A stretch of DNA of 64,000 bases from an uncultured Rhizobiaceae group bacterium (lineage in GTDB: Bacteria > Pseudomonadota > Alphaproteobacteria > Rhizobiales > Rhizobiaceae), in NCBI GenBank assembly GCA_937930845.1, contig CALHBJ010000010.1, forward strand, positions 1 through 64,000, given 5' to 3'. This document shows, piece by piece, positions 50,842-58,511 of this stretch. The notes under the pieces were generated by a model. It worked only from the letters and a program-made list of their open reading frames with translations. It searched no databases and was not told where the DNA came from. Position 1 is the first letter of the stretch, and each line of letters starts with the position of its first letter. The translations under genes were made by a program, and so were the position numbers.

Positions 50842-52673
50842 GAACTGCTCCCGATTTGTGTGCCTTCTTTCGCCGCATAGCCACGTGGCGTATACACCCA
50901 GGTTTTACCGTCTCCAGTCATCACCGTGCGCGTATCGCTGGACCCAACGATGACAACGGTGAGCATGTCCACATCATCCACCTGCAAATCCGCCAGATCG
51001 ACCACCCGCATAGTTTCACCCGGCCGCCCCAGATTGTTAGCCAGTATGACCGGGGTGTTGGCAGGCCGGTGTTGCAGCAACACATCACGTGCATAGGCAA
51101 GCTGGGTGCGGCGGCGCTTGGACACCGGGTTGTAAAACGCAATGACGAAATCCCCTTCAGCCGCAGCTTTGACCCGCATCTGGATCGAGGGCCAGGGCGT
51201 CAACAGATCGGAAAGTGAGATGGTGCAAAAATCGTGGCCCAATGGCGCTCCGGCCCGGGCCGCAGCGCCCTGCAGGGCCGAAATGCCCGGCGATACATCA
51301 ATGGCGATCCGGCCAGCCCCATCGCTCAGTCCGCCATTTTGCAACAACTCGAATACCAGCGTGGCCATGGCATAGATGCCCGCATCACCGGAACACACCA
51401 GCGCCACGTCACGCCCGGTTCCCGCCAGTTCCATGGCGTGTCGAACCCGATCTTCTTCACGCCCCAGGTCAAAATCATGCCGGGTTTTGCCCACGGCTAA
51501 ATCGCCCAACAGGTCCAGATAAAGCGAATAGCCCACCAGATCACTGGCGCGGCGCACATAATCCGTCACCTCCGGGGAGCGCCAGCCATCGCTTCCAGGC
51601 CCAATGCCCACCACATAAAGATGGCCACGCGATCTCGCCCTGTTTTCCGGTTCTGACGTGCCCAACTGCGCCACTGCAAGGGTCGCTCTGGTTGATTTGA
51701 CTTTAGGAACGATCAGTTTTCCCTGCGGGCCAACAGCGGCCAGGGCGGCGCCTTCACTGACCCCGTGGCAGCCAACTTCCGCAAACACGATGTCAGATGG
51801 GTTTTGCAGACGATGGGTTTCTTCTTCCAGCGCCTGTGCCGTGAAAAATTCAACCGAAACACCAAGGCGCTCGCCCAGTGCGTTGATGGCCACCTCATCA
51901 GCCTTAAGATCAATCGACACAACCCGCGCAATCCGTTCCAACGCGATGTCATGGTTGCTTAAAGTCTCAGCCAACAGCTCGTTTATTTCAGATGGCGCAG
52001 CCCCCCGTTCGCACCCCGCGCCGACAACCAGGTCGCGTTTGTAAAATACCAAATGGGAATCGCCCGCTAGCAGGGGAACGCTGGTGGCCGAAATCGTTAC
52101 TTCGCCTGTTTCGTTTTTCCCAGCCAGGGGCAGATCCGCCTTTTGCAGCCAGTCCGCCTCCTCCAAAAGATCGCCGCCAAACGATACTTTTCCCCCGGCC
52201 AGCAATGCCGCCATCACCGGTTTCGCCGCCTGCGGGTTGGCCAGAACCCAGCCATACGGCGGTTCGTCCAGTGCCACGCCAAACCGCAAATCACCCGCCG
52301 TGGTGATGGCAGCATGCCCCCCAAGCCTGTCGGCGATAACACGGGCAATCTGATTGGCGCCATGGTGGCCACCCAATGCAGGCACCACGCTGGACCCATC
52401 ATCAGCCACGCAAACCACGGGAGGCTCTGTGGTCTTGTCCCCCAGATGCGGGGCCAGCAATCGCACAACCGCGCCAGTTGCCATGACCGCAATGATCGTT
52501 TCGCCAGCATTAAATAACGCGCCAAGATGCGCACCAATATTGGAGAACATCACTTCGGCAGTTCCAATGCGCCCCTCCAGCCCATGCAATATGCCACCTG
52601 TTAGAGCACAGATTTCTTCCGCCACCGGCAGGGCCGAGACAGACAGCACGACGACCGCAGGTTTACTTGTCAT
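50838..52673 (-). CDS. cobJ: Fused cobalt-precorrin-5A hydrolase (CbiG) / precorrin-3B C17-methyltransferase (CobJ)
   Basis: A 611-residue two-domain protein. Residues 1 to about 345 are CbiG: GILHGLEGRIGTAEVMFSNI, IAVMATGAVVRLLAPHLGDK, DDGSSVVPALGGHHGANQIA, and a C-terminal CobE-like part with GAGCERGAAPSEI and FAEVGCHGVSEGAAL. Residues about 351-611 are CobJ: YVVGIGPGSDGWRSPEV, CSGDAGIYAMATLVFELL, DVSPGISALQGAAARAGAPL and VIAFYNPVSKRRRTQL. It performs ring contraction/C17 methylation and opening of the acetyl-lactone. The ORF-track start at 52862 runs into cobI; ATG 52673 (MTSKPAVVVLS) is right, 7 nt after the cobI stop. Confidence 0.94.
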   Translation of the reverse strand: MTSKPAVVVLSVSALPVAEEICALTGGILHGLEGRIGTAEVMFSNIGAHLGALFNAGETIIAVMATGAVVRLLAPHLGDKTTEPPVVCVADDGSSVVPALGGHHGANQIARVIADRLGGHAAITTAGDLRFGVALDEPPYGWVLANPQAAKPVMAALLAGGKVSFGGDLLEEADWLQKADLPLAGKNETGEVTISATSVPLLAGDSHLVFYKRDLVVGAGCERGAAPSEINELLAETLSNHDIALERIARVVSIDLKADEVAINALGERLGVSVEFFTAQALEEETHRLQNPSDIVFAEVGCHGVSEGAALAAVGPQGKLIVPKVKSTRATLAVAQLGTSEPENRARSRGHLYVVGIGPGSDGWRSPEVTDYVRRASDLVGYSLYLDLLGDLAVGKTRHDFDLGREEDRVRHAMELAGTGRDVALVCSGDAGIYAMATLVFELLQNGGLSDGAGRIAIDVSPGISALQGAAARAGAPLGHDFCTISLSDLLTPWPSIQMRVKAAAEGDFVIAFYNPVSKRRRTQLAYARDVLLQHRPANTPVILANNLGRPGETMRVVDLADLQVDDVDMLTVVIVGSSDTRTVMTGDGKTWVYTPRGYAAKEGTQIGSSS

Positions 52674-52680
52674 TTCGGGA

Positions 52681-53439
52681 TCACTCACGTTCGGCAGCCT
52701 TGTTTGAATTATCTGCAAGATTGAACGGCAGGCTGGCAATCCAGTCCTCCTCTCCCTTGTAGATGAGGATGATTGAAAAATAGGGAGCCGCACCTTCGTG
52801 CACATCGCACAGGCGCTTGATTTCCTGATTGTCCAAAGTGACCCGCTCCAGATAGGCCGCACGGTTCATCAGCCCCGCCTGGTCGATCAAATCGCGCATA
52901 CGCTCGATGTGACGCCCAACTTTAATAATGGCAACCGCATCGGCGGCTTCCAGAGCCTGCGAAATCTTGTCATCATCCATGGGTGCCGGAACAATGGTCA
53001 ACTGATCATTGCGGGCGGCCAATGGCCGGCCAAGCACGGCTGCTGATGCCATCAGGGACGAAATTCCCGGCACAACCTCGCAGGCGTATTTGTGAGCAAG
53101 CCGCTCGTAAAGATACATAAAAGAACCGTAGAAAAACGGATCCCCCTCGCACAACACAACCACGTCCCGACCTGAATCCAGTTCTGCGGCAATCTCGACA
53201 GCAGCCTGATCATAAACAGATTTCGCCGGAAACCGCTCAACCCGCATCGGCACGATGATCGCGATTTCCTTTTGATCCGGGCGCAAATATTGCGACACGA
53301 TTGAGCGGGCAAAACTCTGCCCGTGGTCTGGTGCCGGATAGGCGATAACCTGCGCCACTTCCAGCAATCTATGGGCTTTCAATGTGAGCAATTCAGGATC
53401 ACCTGGGCCAACACCGATACCGTATAATGTGCCGCTCAT
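52681..53439 (-). CDS. cobI: Precorrin-2 C20-methyltransferase
   Basis: A 252-residue SAM-dependent methyltransferase (CobI/CbiL). Motifs are LYGIGVGPGDPELLTLKAHR, VVVLCEGDPFFYGSFMYLYE, CEVVPGISSLMASAAVLGRP and AVAIIKVGRHIERMRDL. The start ATG at 53439 (MSGTLYGIG) overlaps the cobL stop (ATGA), so the longer ORF in the track is wrong. It feeds precorrin-3A into the CobJ step of the adjacent fusion. Confidence 0.95.
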   Translation of the reverse strand: MSGTLYGIGVGPGDPELLTLKAHRLLEVAQVIAYPAPDHGQSFARSIVSQYLRPDQKEIAIIVPMRVERFPAKSVYDQAAVEIAAELDSGRDVVVLCEGDPFFYGSFMYLYERLAHKYACEVVPGISSLMASAAVLGRPLAARNDQLTIVPAPMDDDKISQALEAADAVAIIKVGRHIERMRDLIDQAGLMNRAAYLERVTLDNQEIKRLCDVHEGAAPYFSIILIYKGEEDWIASLPFNLADNSNKAAERE

Positions 53440-54662
53440 TCGCCACGACCCCCGCGTTTGACAACCGACCATTGAGTCACCGGCATGGCCGCGCGCCATC
53501 CCCGGTAGGGGCCAACCGGCTCTGCGATTTGCACCCCAATACGCACCAGTTCCCCACCGTGACGCGCGTGAAGAGCGGCTAACCGCGCCTCGCTTTCCAA
53601 TGTGACCACATTGGCAACAAGCCGCCCTCCATTACGCAATGCTTCCCAACAGGTTTCAAACACACCTTCACTTGTCAGTCCGCCGCCAATGAAAATCGCA
53701 TCGGGCACAGCCAAACCGCTCAACGCGCCGGGCGCTTTACCTTCAATAAGCTCAATCTTTTCGGTTCCCAATTGAACAGCGTTGGTGGCGATCATCTCGC
53801 GGCGGGATTGGTTGGGCTCAATGGCCAGCGCCAGGGCTCCACGCGCGGCGCGCATCCATTCAATGCCGACCGAACCGCACCCTGCTCCCACATCCCAAAG
53901 AACGGCATCTGGATAGGGCGCCAGTTTGGAAAGTGTCACCGCCCGCACATCTCGCTTAGTCATTTGTCCGTCATGAATAAATGCATCGTCGGGCAATCCG
54001 CCGGTGCGCGGATACCATGTGGCGTCCTCATCGGCGATGCATTCCACCGCGAGAATATGAAAATCCGGTATTGCGTGACGCCATGATTTTGCATGACCAT
54101 CAAAATGCTGTTCCCGCTCTCCGCCCAATGCGGCCAGCGCCCACATACGGCTGTCGCCAAATCCCCGCTCAACCAGCAATTTCGCCACAGCGTCTGGACT
54201 TTCACTGTTTTGGGTCAAAATCAGCAGCCGTGTATTGGGAGCCAAATGGGAAACGATTTGACTATTCGCCCGCCCGTGGATCGTCAGCGTGGCCAGATCG
54301 GCCAGGCTCCAGCCCAACCGCGCACTGGCCCATTGGAAGGCAGATAATTGCGGATGAAACCGGATTTCGCCGGGGGGGATGGCACGGCAAATGCGTGCGC
54401 CCACCGAATACCAAAGCGGATCACCTGTCACCAGAACGACCAGATTACGGCCCTCATAGCTGCGGATCGTCTCGATCATGGCGTCAAAAGGCGATGGCCA
54501 GCTCACACGTTGAGCGCCCACGCTTGGGGCAAGCGTGTGGTGCCGGTCGCCGCCAATAATCACCTGTGCCGCATCCAACCGCGCCCGCGCCTGGGATGAC
54601 AATCCATCGACACCGTCCTCACCAATGCCAATGATATCCAGCCATGGTTTCTTATCGCTCAT
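53436..54662 (-). CDS. cobL: Precorrin-6Y C5,15-methyltransferase (decarboxylating)
   Basis: A 408-residue bifunctional enzyme. The N-terminal CbiE-type methyltransferase (about 1-200) has DIIGIGEDGVDGLSSQARAR, VVLVTGDPLWYSVGARI and FHPQLSAFQWASARLGWSLA. The C-terminal CbiT-type domain (about 215-400) has MTKRDVRAVTLSKLAPYPDA, LWDVGAGCGSVGIEWMRAAR and PDAIFIGGGLTSEGVFETCW. It methylates C-5 and C-15 and decarboxylates the C-12 acetate. ATGA overlaps on both ends. Confidence 0.96.
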   Translation of the reverse strand: MSDKKPWLDIIGIGEDGVDGLSSQARARLDAAQVIIGGDRHHTLAPSVGAQRVSWPSPFDAMIETIRSYEGRNLVVLVTGDPLWYSVGARICRAIPPGEIRFHPQLSAFQWASARLGWSLADLATLTIHGRANSQIVSHLAPNTRLLILTQNSESPDAVAKLLVERGFGDSRMWALAALGGEREQHFDGHAKSWRHAIPDFHILAVECIADEDATWYPRTGGLPDDAFIHDGQMTKRDVRAVTLSKLAPYPDAVLWDVGAGCGSVGIEWMRAARGALALAIEPNQSRREMIATNAVQLGTEKIELIEGKAPGALSGLAVPDAIFIGGGLTSEGVFETCWEALRNGGRLVANVVTLESEARLAALHARHGGELVRIGVQIAEPVGPYRGWRAAMPVTQWSVVKRGGRGE

Positions 54663-55291
54663 GCGGCATCCAACGCCAGTGCGTTGAGCACAGCACTCGC
54701 CATCGCCGAACCGCCTCGGCGGCCATGAACTGTGATGAATTCGATGCCTGAAGAATTTTGAGCAAGCGCTTGTTTTGATTCAACAGCACCCACAAACCCA
54801 ACCGGAATTCCAATCACCAGCGCGGGGCGCGGCCCGCCTTCTGCAATACGTTCCAGCAGGCGAAAAAGAGCCGTGGGCGCATTGCCTATGACTGCGATGG
54901 CGTCCGCCAGATCATCGTGCCAAAAGTCCACGGCTGCTGCCGATCTGGTATTGGCGATGGAGGCGGCATGATCCACAACGCGATCATCATTCAACGTACA
55001 CAGCACCGCGTTATTGGCCGGCAATGAGCGTTGAATAATGCCCGATCTGACCATTTCCACATCGCAATAAACCGAACAGCCTGCACGAAGGGCGGCAATG
55101 CCGTTTGCCGCCGCGCGCGCTGAATACTCAAGGTCACCGATCACATCCACCATACCGCACGAATGGATCAACCGGGTGGCCACATTGGCCATGTCGCCCG
55201 GCAGCAGTTCCAATCCCGCCTCCTTCGCGACAATTGCAAATGATTGCCGGTAGATTTCTGCAGGATCGCGGATGTAGTCAAAACCGGCCAC
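54659..55291 (-). CDS. cobH: Precorrin-8X methylmutase (GTG start)
   Basis: A 210-residue enzyme that moves the C-11 methyl to C-12, giving hydrogenobyrinate. It has the N-terminal YIRDPAEIYRQSFAIV, the catalytic His in VATRLIHSCGMVDV, CSVYCDVEMVRSGI, IGNAPTALFRLLERI and GIPVGFVGAVESKQAL, with the end block ITVHGRRGGSAMASAV. The GTG start lies 5 nt after the cbiX stop, with a GGGCGA-like ribosome-binding site. Confidence 0.95.
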   Translation of the reverse strand: MAGFDYIRDPAEIYRQSFAIVAKEAGLELLPGDMANVATRLIHSCGMVDVIGDLEYSARAAANGIAALRAGCSVYCDVEMVRSGIIQRSLPANNAVLCTLNDDRVVDHAASIANTRSAAAVDFWHDDLADAIAVIGNAPTALFRLLERIAEGGPRPALVIGIPVGFVGAVESKQALAQNSSGIEFITVHGRRGGSAMASAVLNALALDAA

Positions 55292-55296
55292 GTGGA

Positions 55297-56436
55297 TCAG
55301 TCGCCCTTTTTCATGGAATTGGGTCCATGGGGATGATCGGCATGGGGATAGGGGTGGTGATGATGCCCATGGTCATGGTCATGATCATGATTATGGTCAT
55401 GCGAATGGTCGTGCCCGTGAGTATGAACAGCTTCCAGGGATGCCGGAGAATCGTGGCTGTGAACCGGTGTCCAGGGCAAGCCATGCTGCTTACAAAAGGC
55501 TTCATCACGACATGATGCATCGCAGTCACCTTTACAGGGACACCCTTCCAGACCGCCGCCAACACCTTCCACATGGTGGTGATGGCTTTCCTGCGCCAAG
55601 CCAACCTGGTCTTCAAATCCCAACACTTGTTCGCGATATTTGCACATCTGGCAATTCATCACATTTTGACCGGCTTCAATCTCGTTGACCCGATCTTCAA
55701 ATGTCGACAGCACCAGTGCGTGATCGTTGAGATAGGAGGCTTTTACAAATTCAATGTGGGGATGCCGCGCCGCCACTTCGTCGGTAAAGGCGTAGATGCG
55801 CTTAATGAGAACACCGGTAAACAGGAAATAGGGAAACACGATAATGCGCTTGTATCCAAGCTTCGCCGCATGCTCCAGGCCCGGCTCCACGAGCGGAAAC
55901 GTGACCCCTGAATAGCACACTTCTCCCCAGCCAAATCCAAAGCCTTCCCACAACATCCGCATGATTTTGTTGATGTTTGAATTCGCATCAGGGTCCGAAG
56001 AGCCGCGCCCCACCACCATCAGCAATGTGTCATGCTTTTCAACTTCTGCCGCAGCCCCATCAATCGCTTCTTGAATGCGCGCTGCCGCTGCCCGGATCAT
56101 CTTCAAATCAACGCCCAATTCCCGTCCATACAGAATTTGCATCTGCGGGTGCTGGGCCTGATAGGTGTTGAGCACGGAAGGGATATCGTTCTTGGCATGA
56201 CCGGCAGCAAATAACATGCCTGGCACTGCCAGCACTTTGGTGCACCCCTGTTCGCGCAACTTGTCCAAACCGTGAGAAATCACAGGATTGGCAAATTCCA
56301 GATAACCATATTCAACAGGTACTGAGCCAAACCGCCCCTTCAACCCTTCAGACACGGAGGCGAATTCTTTCATGGCATTTTGATTGCGGCTGCCATGGCC
56401 GCAAATCATGATGCCCAGCTTTTCGGTATTGCTCAC
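55297..56436 (-). CDS. cbiX: Sirohydrochlorin cobaltochelatase, long form with Cys motifs and His-rich tail (GTG start)
   Basis: A 379-residue CbiX. Two chelatase half-domains (about 1-125 and 130-255) carry metal-binding His in GIMICGHGSRNQN and GMLFAAGHAKNDIPS. A Cys-rich segment follows: an M-x-C-x-x-C motif (NVMNCQMCKYRE, about 258-269) and CPCKGDCDASC (299-309). The C-terminal tail (about 325-372) is a His/Asp repeat such as HDHSHDHNHDHDHDHGHHHH. Known long CbiX proteins bind an Fe-S cluster and have a His-rich region thought to store cobalt. GTG overlaps the stop of the small membrane gene (GTGA). Confidence 0.93.
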   Translation of the reverse strand: MSNTEKLGIMICGHGSRNQNAMKEFASVSEGLKGRFGSVPVEYGYLEFANPVISHGLDKLREQGCTKVLAVPGMLFAAGHAKNDIPSVLNTYQAQHPQMQILYGRELGVDLKMIRAAAARIQEAIDGAAAEVEKHDTLLMVVGRGSSDPDANSNINKIMRMLWEGFGFGWGEVCYSGVTFPLVEPGLEHAAKLGYKRIIVFPYFLFTGVLIKRIYAFTDEVAARHPHIEFVKASYLNDHALVLSTFEDRVNEIEAGQNVMNCQMCKYREQVLGFEDQVGLAQESHHHHVEGVGGGLEGCPCKGDCDASCRDEAFCKQHGLPWTPVHSHDSPASLEAVHTHGHDHSHDHNHDHDHDHGHHHHPYPHADHPHGPNSMKKGD

Positions 56437-56669
56437 GCTGTCTCTCCCTGGGCTTCGCCATCCGCGTCTTCAGTTTCTTCCAACGACTGTTCTTTCCCCT
56501 TGCGGCCGGCGGCGAGCGCGGCGGCCAAAGCCGCTGCAGCAGCCCCCGCCCCAATAGCAATCCAATGCCCGTGTCCGGCCAATTCTCCCACATGGCCCCA
56601 ATGGGCCAACGCGGGTGCAATGGGCATGACAAACAGCGCAATCGCGGTGAAGGAGAAGAGTTTCGACAT
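56433..56669 (-). CDS. Small membrane protein of the cob locus (DUF6732-like)
   Basis: A 78-residue protein of unknown function. A signal-like first helix (MSKLFSFTAIALFVMPIAPA) ends at a possible AHWGH cleavage/turn. A short His-containing stretch (HWGHVGELAGHGHW) then precedes a second, very Ala-rich helix (AIGAGAAAAALAAALAAG) and an acidic tail. Similar small proteins sit in alphaproteobacterial cobalamin loci. The five exposed histidines could touch metal, but this is a guess. Start ATG 56669 instead of the track's 56720. The 238-nt gap upstream shows no gene and no convincing B12 riboswitch. Confidence 0.65.
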   Translation of the reverse strand: MSKLFSFTAIALFVMPIAPALAHWGHVGELAGHGHWIAIGAGAAAAALAAALAAGRKGKEQSLEETEDADGEAQGETA

Positions 56670-56907
56670 CGTTGCGGCCTCGTTAAATTTCGTTTCATAC
56701 AAACGAGGCCAGCCAGACATTGCCCAAAAGCAATACCCATTCTGTTTCGAAGGTTCCGGCCATGGCCCCCTAATTGGGTCAGCCGCACCGAAATCATTCT
56801 CAGCCCATCCCGGGGCACCATCGAATTCTAGAATGGGAAACTAGACGCCACTGCCCGGCGGTGCAAATGGTTTCGCGCCCTTTGGCACTCACAATGCGAC
56901 ATGAATG

Positions 56908-57306
56908 TCAGCTCACGTGCAAAAGCTTACGCACATGTTCCAGCAAATCGCTTTCAAGCGGGTGAAAATCGCCATCCGACCGGGCAAGATCATCCAATCG
57001 TTTGACCATAAGCTCGCGTTCCGATTCAGCCAGTTGCTGGTTTAAAATAGCCGCGAAGGAAAACAGGCCAGGCGCCGCCACGTCTTCGCGCGCAGCAGAT
57101 GCAATAATGTCGTCCAGTTCTTCGCTCGACCAGGCGAATTGCTGCACCAGCATGCTGCGGAATTTTTCAGTTTCTTCCCGTGTCACCACACCATCAGCAT
57201 TGATCATGTGGAAATACAAAACGGCAATGGCGAGCGACACATCCCGCTGGGTGAACCCAGCTTCCCCAGTGCCGGCTTTCAGCACTTCCACTACCCGGTC
57301 AAACAT
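56908..57306 (-). CDS. TerB-family protein (second of two)
   Basis: A 132-residue, all-helical acidic protein with the TerB (tellurite-resistance B) fold. The metal-binding-type acidic helix-turn pattern is MINADGVVTREETEKFRSML and, later, LARSDGDFHPLESDLLEHVR. No signal peptide, so cytoplasmic. Lies 30 nt downstream of a related gene within the cob run. The biological role of TerB in cobalamin loci is unknown; divalent-metal sensing or buffering is one reading. Confidence 0.75.
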   Translation of the reverse strand: MFDRVVEVLKAGTGEAGFTQRDVSLAIAVLYFHMINADGVVTREETEKFRSMLVQQFAWSSEELDDIIASAAREDVAAPGLFSFAAILNQQLAESERELMVKRLDDLARSDGDFHPLESDLLEHVRKLLHVS

Positions 57307-57336
57307 TGCGTGGATGCTCTGTTGAAAAGGCCGCCA

Positions 57337-57765
57337 TCAACCCGGCAACATCTGGCGGATCTGTTCGGGCGTGTATCCCAGCACACCAGCCACCTTTTCC
57401 AGAACCGCCTTTTCGCCCTCTTTCAGCTTGGAATCGGCCATGGCCATCATCATCAAATGAGTCATCAACTCCTGCTTGCGGGTCGCGGACAGTCCATCAA
57501 ACATGCCAGCCGCCTGCTCGTGATCGGTCTCGTAACTGACCTCTCTCAAAAAGCGGATCACCTCCGGCACATCCTCTTCGGGGATGTTGAACAGGGAAAG
57601 ACAAAGCTGTTTGAACAGCGCCAGCTCTTCGGCAACCATTTCTCCGTCGGCAAACATCGTGCGAATGAGCAACAGAATTTCTGCCGACATCTGTGGGTCA
57701 TCCGCCACCATTTGCACGGAAGATTTCTTATTTAGAAATTCACCAAGCGTATCAAGTATCCGCAT
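57337..57765 (-). CDS. TerB-family protein (first of two)
   Basis: A 142-residue helical protein of the TerB superfamily. The typical duplicated acidic motifs are visible as IRTMFADGEMVAEELALFKQ and MAMADSKLKEGEKAVLEKVA. Located 84 nt after cobO and 30 nt before its paralog, all on one strand. Sequence similarity to the second copy is limited to the motif pattern, so the duplication is old or the two were recruited separately. Function unknown. Confidence 0.75.
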   Translation of the reverse strand: MRILDTLGEFLNKKSSVQMVADDPQMSAEILLLIRTMFADGEMVAEELALFKQLCLSLFNIPEEDVPEVIRFLREVSYETDHEQAAGMFDGLSATRKQELMTHLMMMAMADSKLKEGEKAVLEKVAGVLGYTPEQIRQMLPG

Positions 57766-57849
57766 GTTTCACTCAACCCTTCCCCGGTCTTTGGCTTGCG
57801 CCATCGCACTCATTGCGCAGGCCACCAGAACAATGTTCCAGAAACAGAA

Positions 57850-58488
57850 TCAGAATTCTATTCCCACCTGCGCTTTTACACCATCGCGGAAGGGATGTTT
57901 CACCATCGTCATCTCGGTGACAAGGTCTGCAAAGTCCATCAACTCATCTTTGGCGTTCCGCCCGGTAATAATGACGTGTTTCATTTCCGGTTTCTGGCGC
58001 AGCACTTCCAGAATTTCTTCAACCGGCAAATAGTCATAGCGCAACACGATATTCAATTCGTCACACAGAACCAGATCGTGCTCATCATCCATGATCATCG
58101 CCTTGGCACGTTCCCAGGCGGCGCGGGCGGCATCAATATCACGCTGCCTGTCCTGGGTTTCCCAGGTAAACCCATCCCCCATGGCGGTCATGGTCACCTG
58201 ATCACCCAATTTATCCAGAATAACCCGCTCGCCCGTTTGCCACTTGCCTTTGACGAATTGAACGACCCCCACTTTCATGCCATTGCCCAGCGCACGAAAA
58301 ACCACACCAAAGGCGGCTGTTGACTTGCCCTTGCCTTTACCGGTGTGAACCATCACCAGGCCCTTTTCGCGGGTCTTTGTTGCAATAATCTTATCCCGCG
58401 CCGCCTTCTTCTTTTTCATTTTGTCGGTGTGGCGCGCGTTGAGTTCCTCTTCGCTCATCTTGCTGAGCGCTTCTGCTTTTTTAGCCAT
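57850..58488 (-). CDS. cobO: Cob(I)yrinic acid a,c-diamide adenosyltransferase
   Basis: A 212-residue CobA/CobO/BtuR-type ATP:corrinoid adenosyltransferase that adds the 5'-deoxyadenosyl group to cobalt. The P-loop is VMVHTGKGKGKSTAAFGVVF, followed by VVQFVKGKWQTGE, the DLVLCDELNIVLRYDYL block and VIITGRNAKDELMDFADLVT. A lysine-rich N-terminal extension (KMKKKKAARDK) is typical. ATG 58488 has AGGAAGAG upstream; the ORF track start (58512) is 8 codons early. 23 nt downstream of cobN. Confidence 0.96.
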   Translation of the reverse strand: MAKKAEALSKMSEEELNARHTDKMKKKKAARDKIIATKTREKGLVMVHTGKGKGKSTAAFGVVFRALGNGMKVGVVQFVKGKWQTGERVILDKLGDQVTMTAMGDGFTWETQDRQRDIDAARAAWERAKAMIMDDEHDLVLCDELNIVLRYDYLPVEEILEVLRQKPEMKHVIITGRNAKDELMDFADLVTEMTMVKHPFRDGVKAQVGIEF

Positions 58489-58511
58489 TGTCTCTTCCTC
58501 CTGATTGCACA

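Noticed and set aside
56670-56907. Cobalamin or TPP riboswitch upstream of the DUF6732-like/cbiX genes
   Set aside because: A CTGAGA-like piece and a GCCACTG string occur, but the rest of neither consensus (including the B12 box) can be found on either strand.
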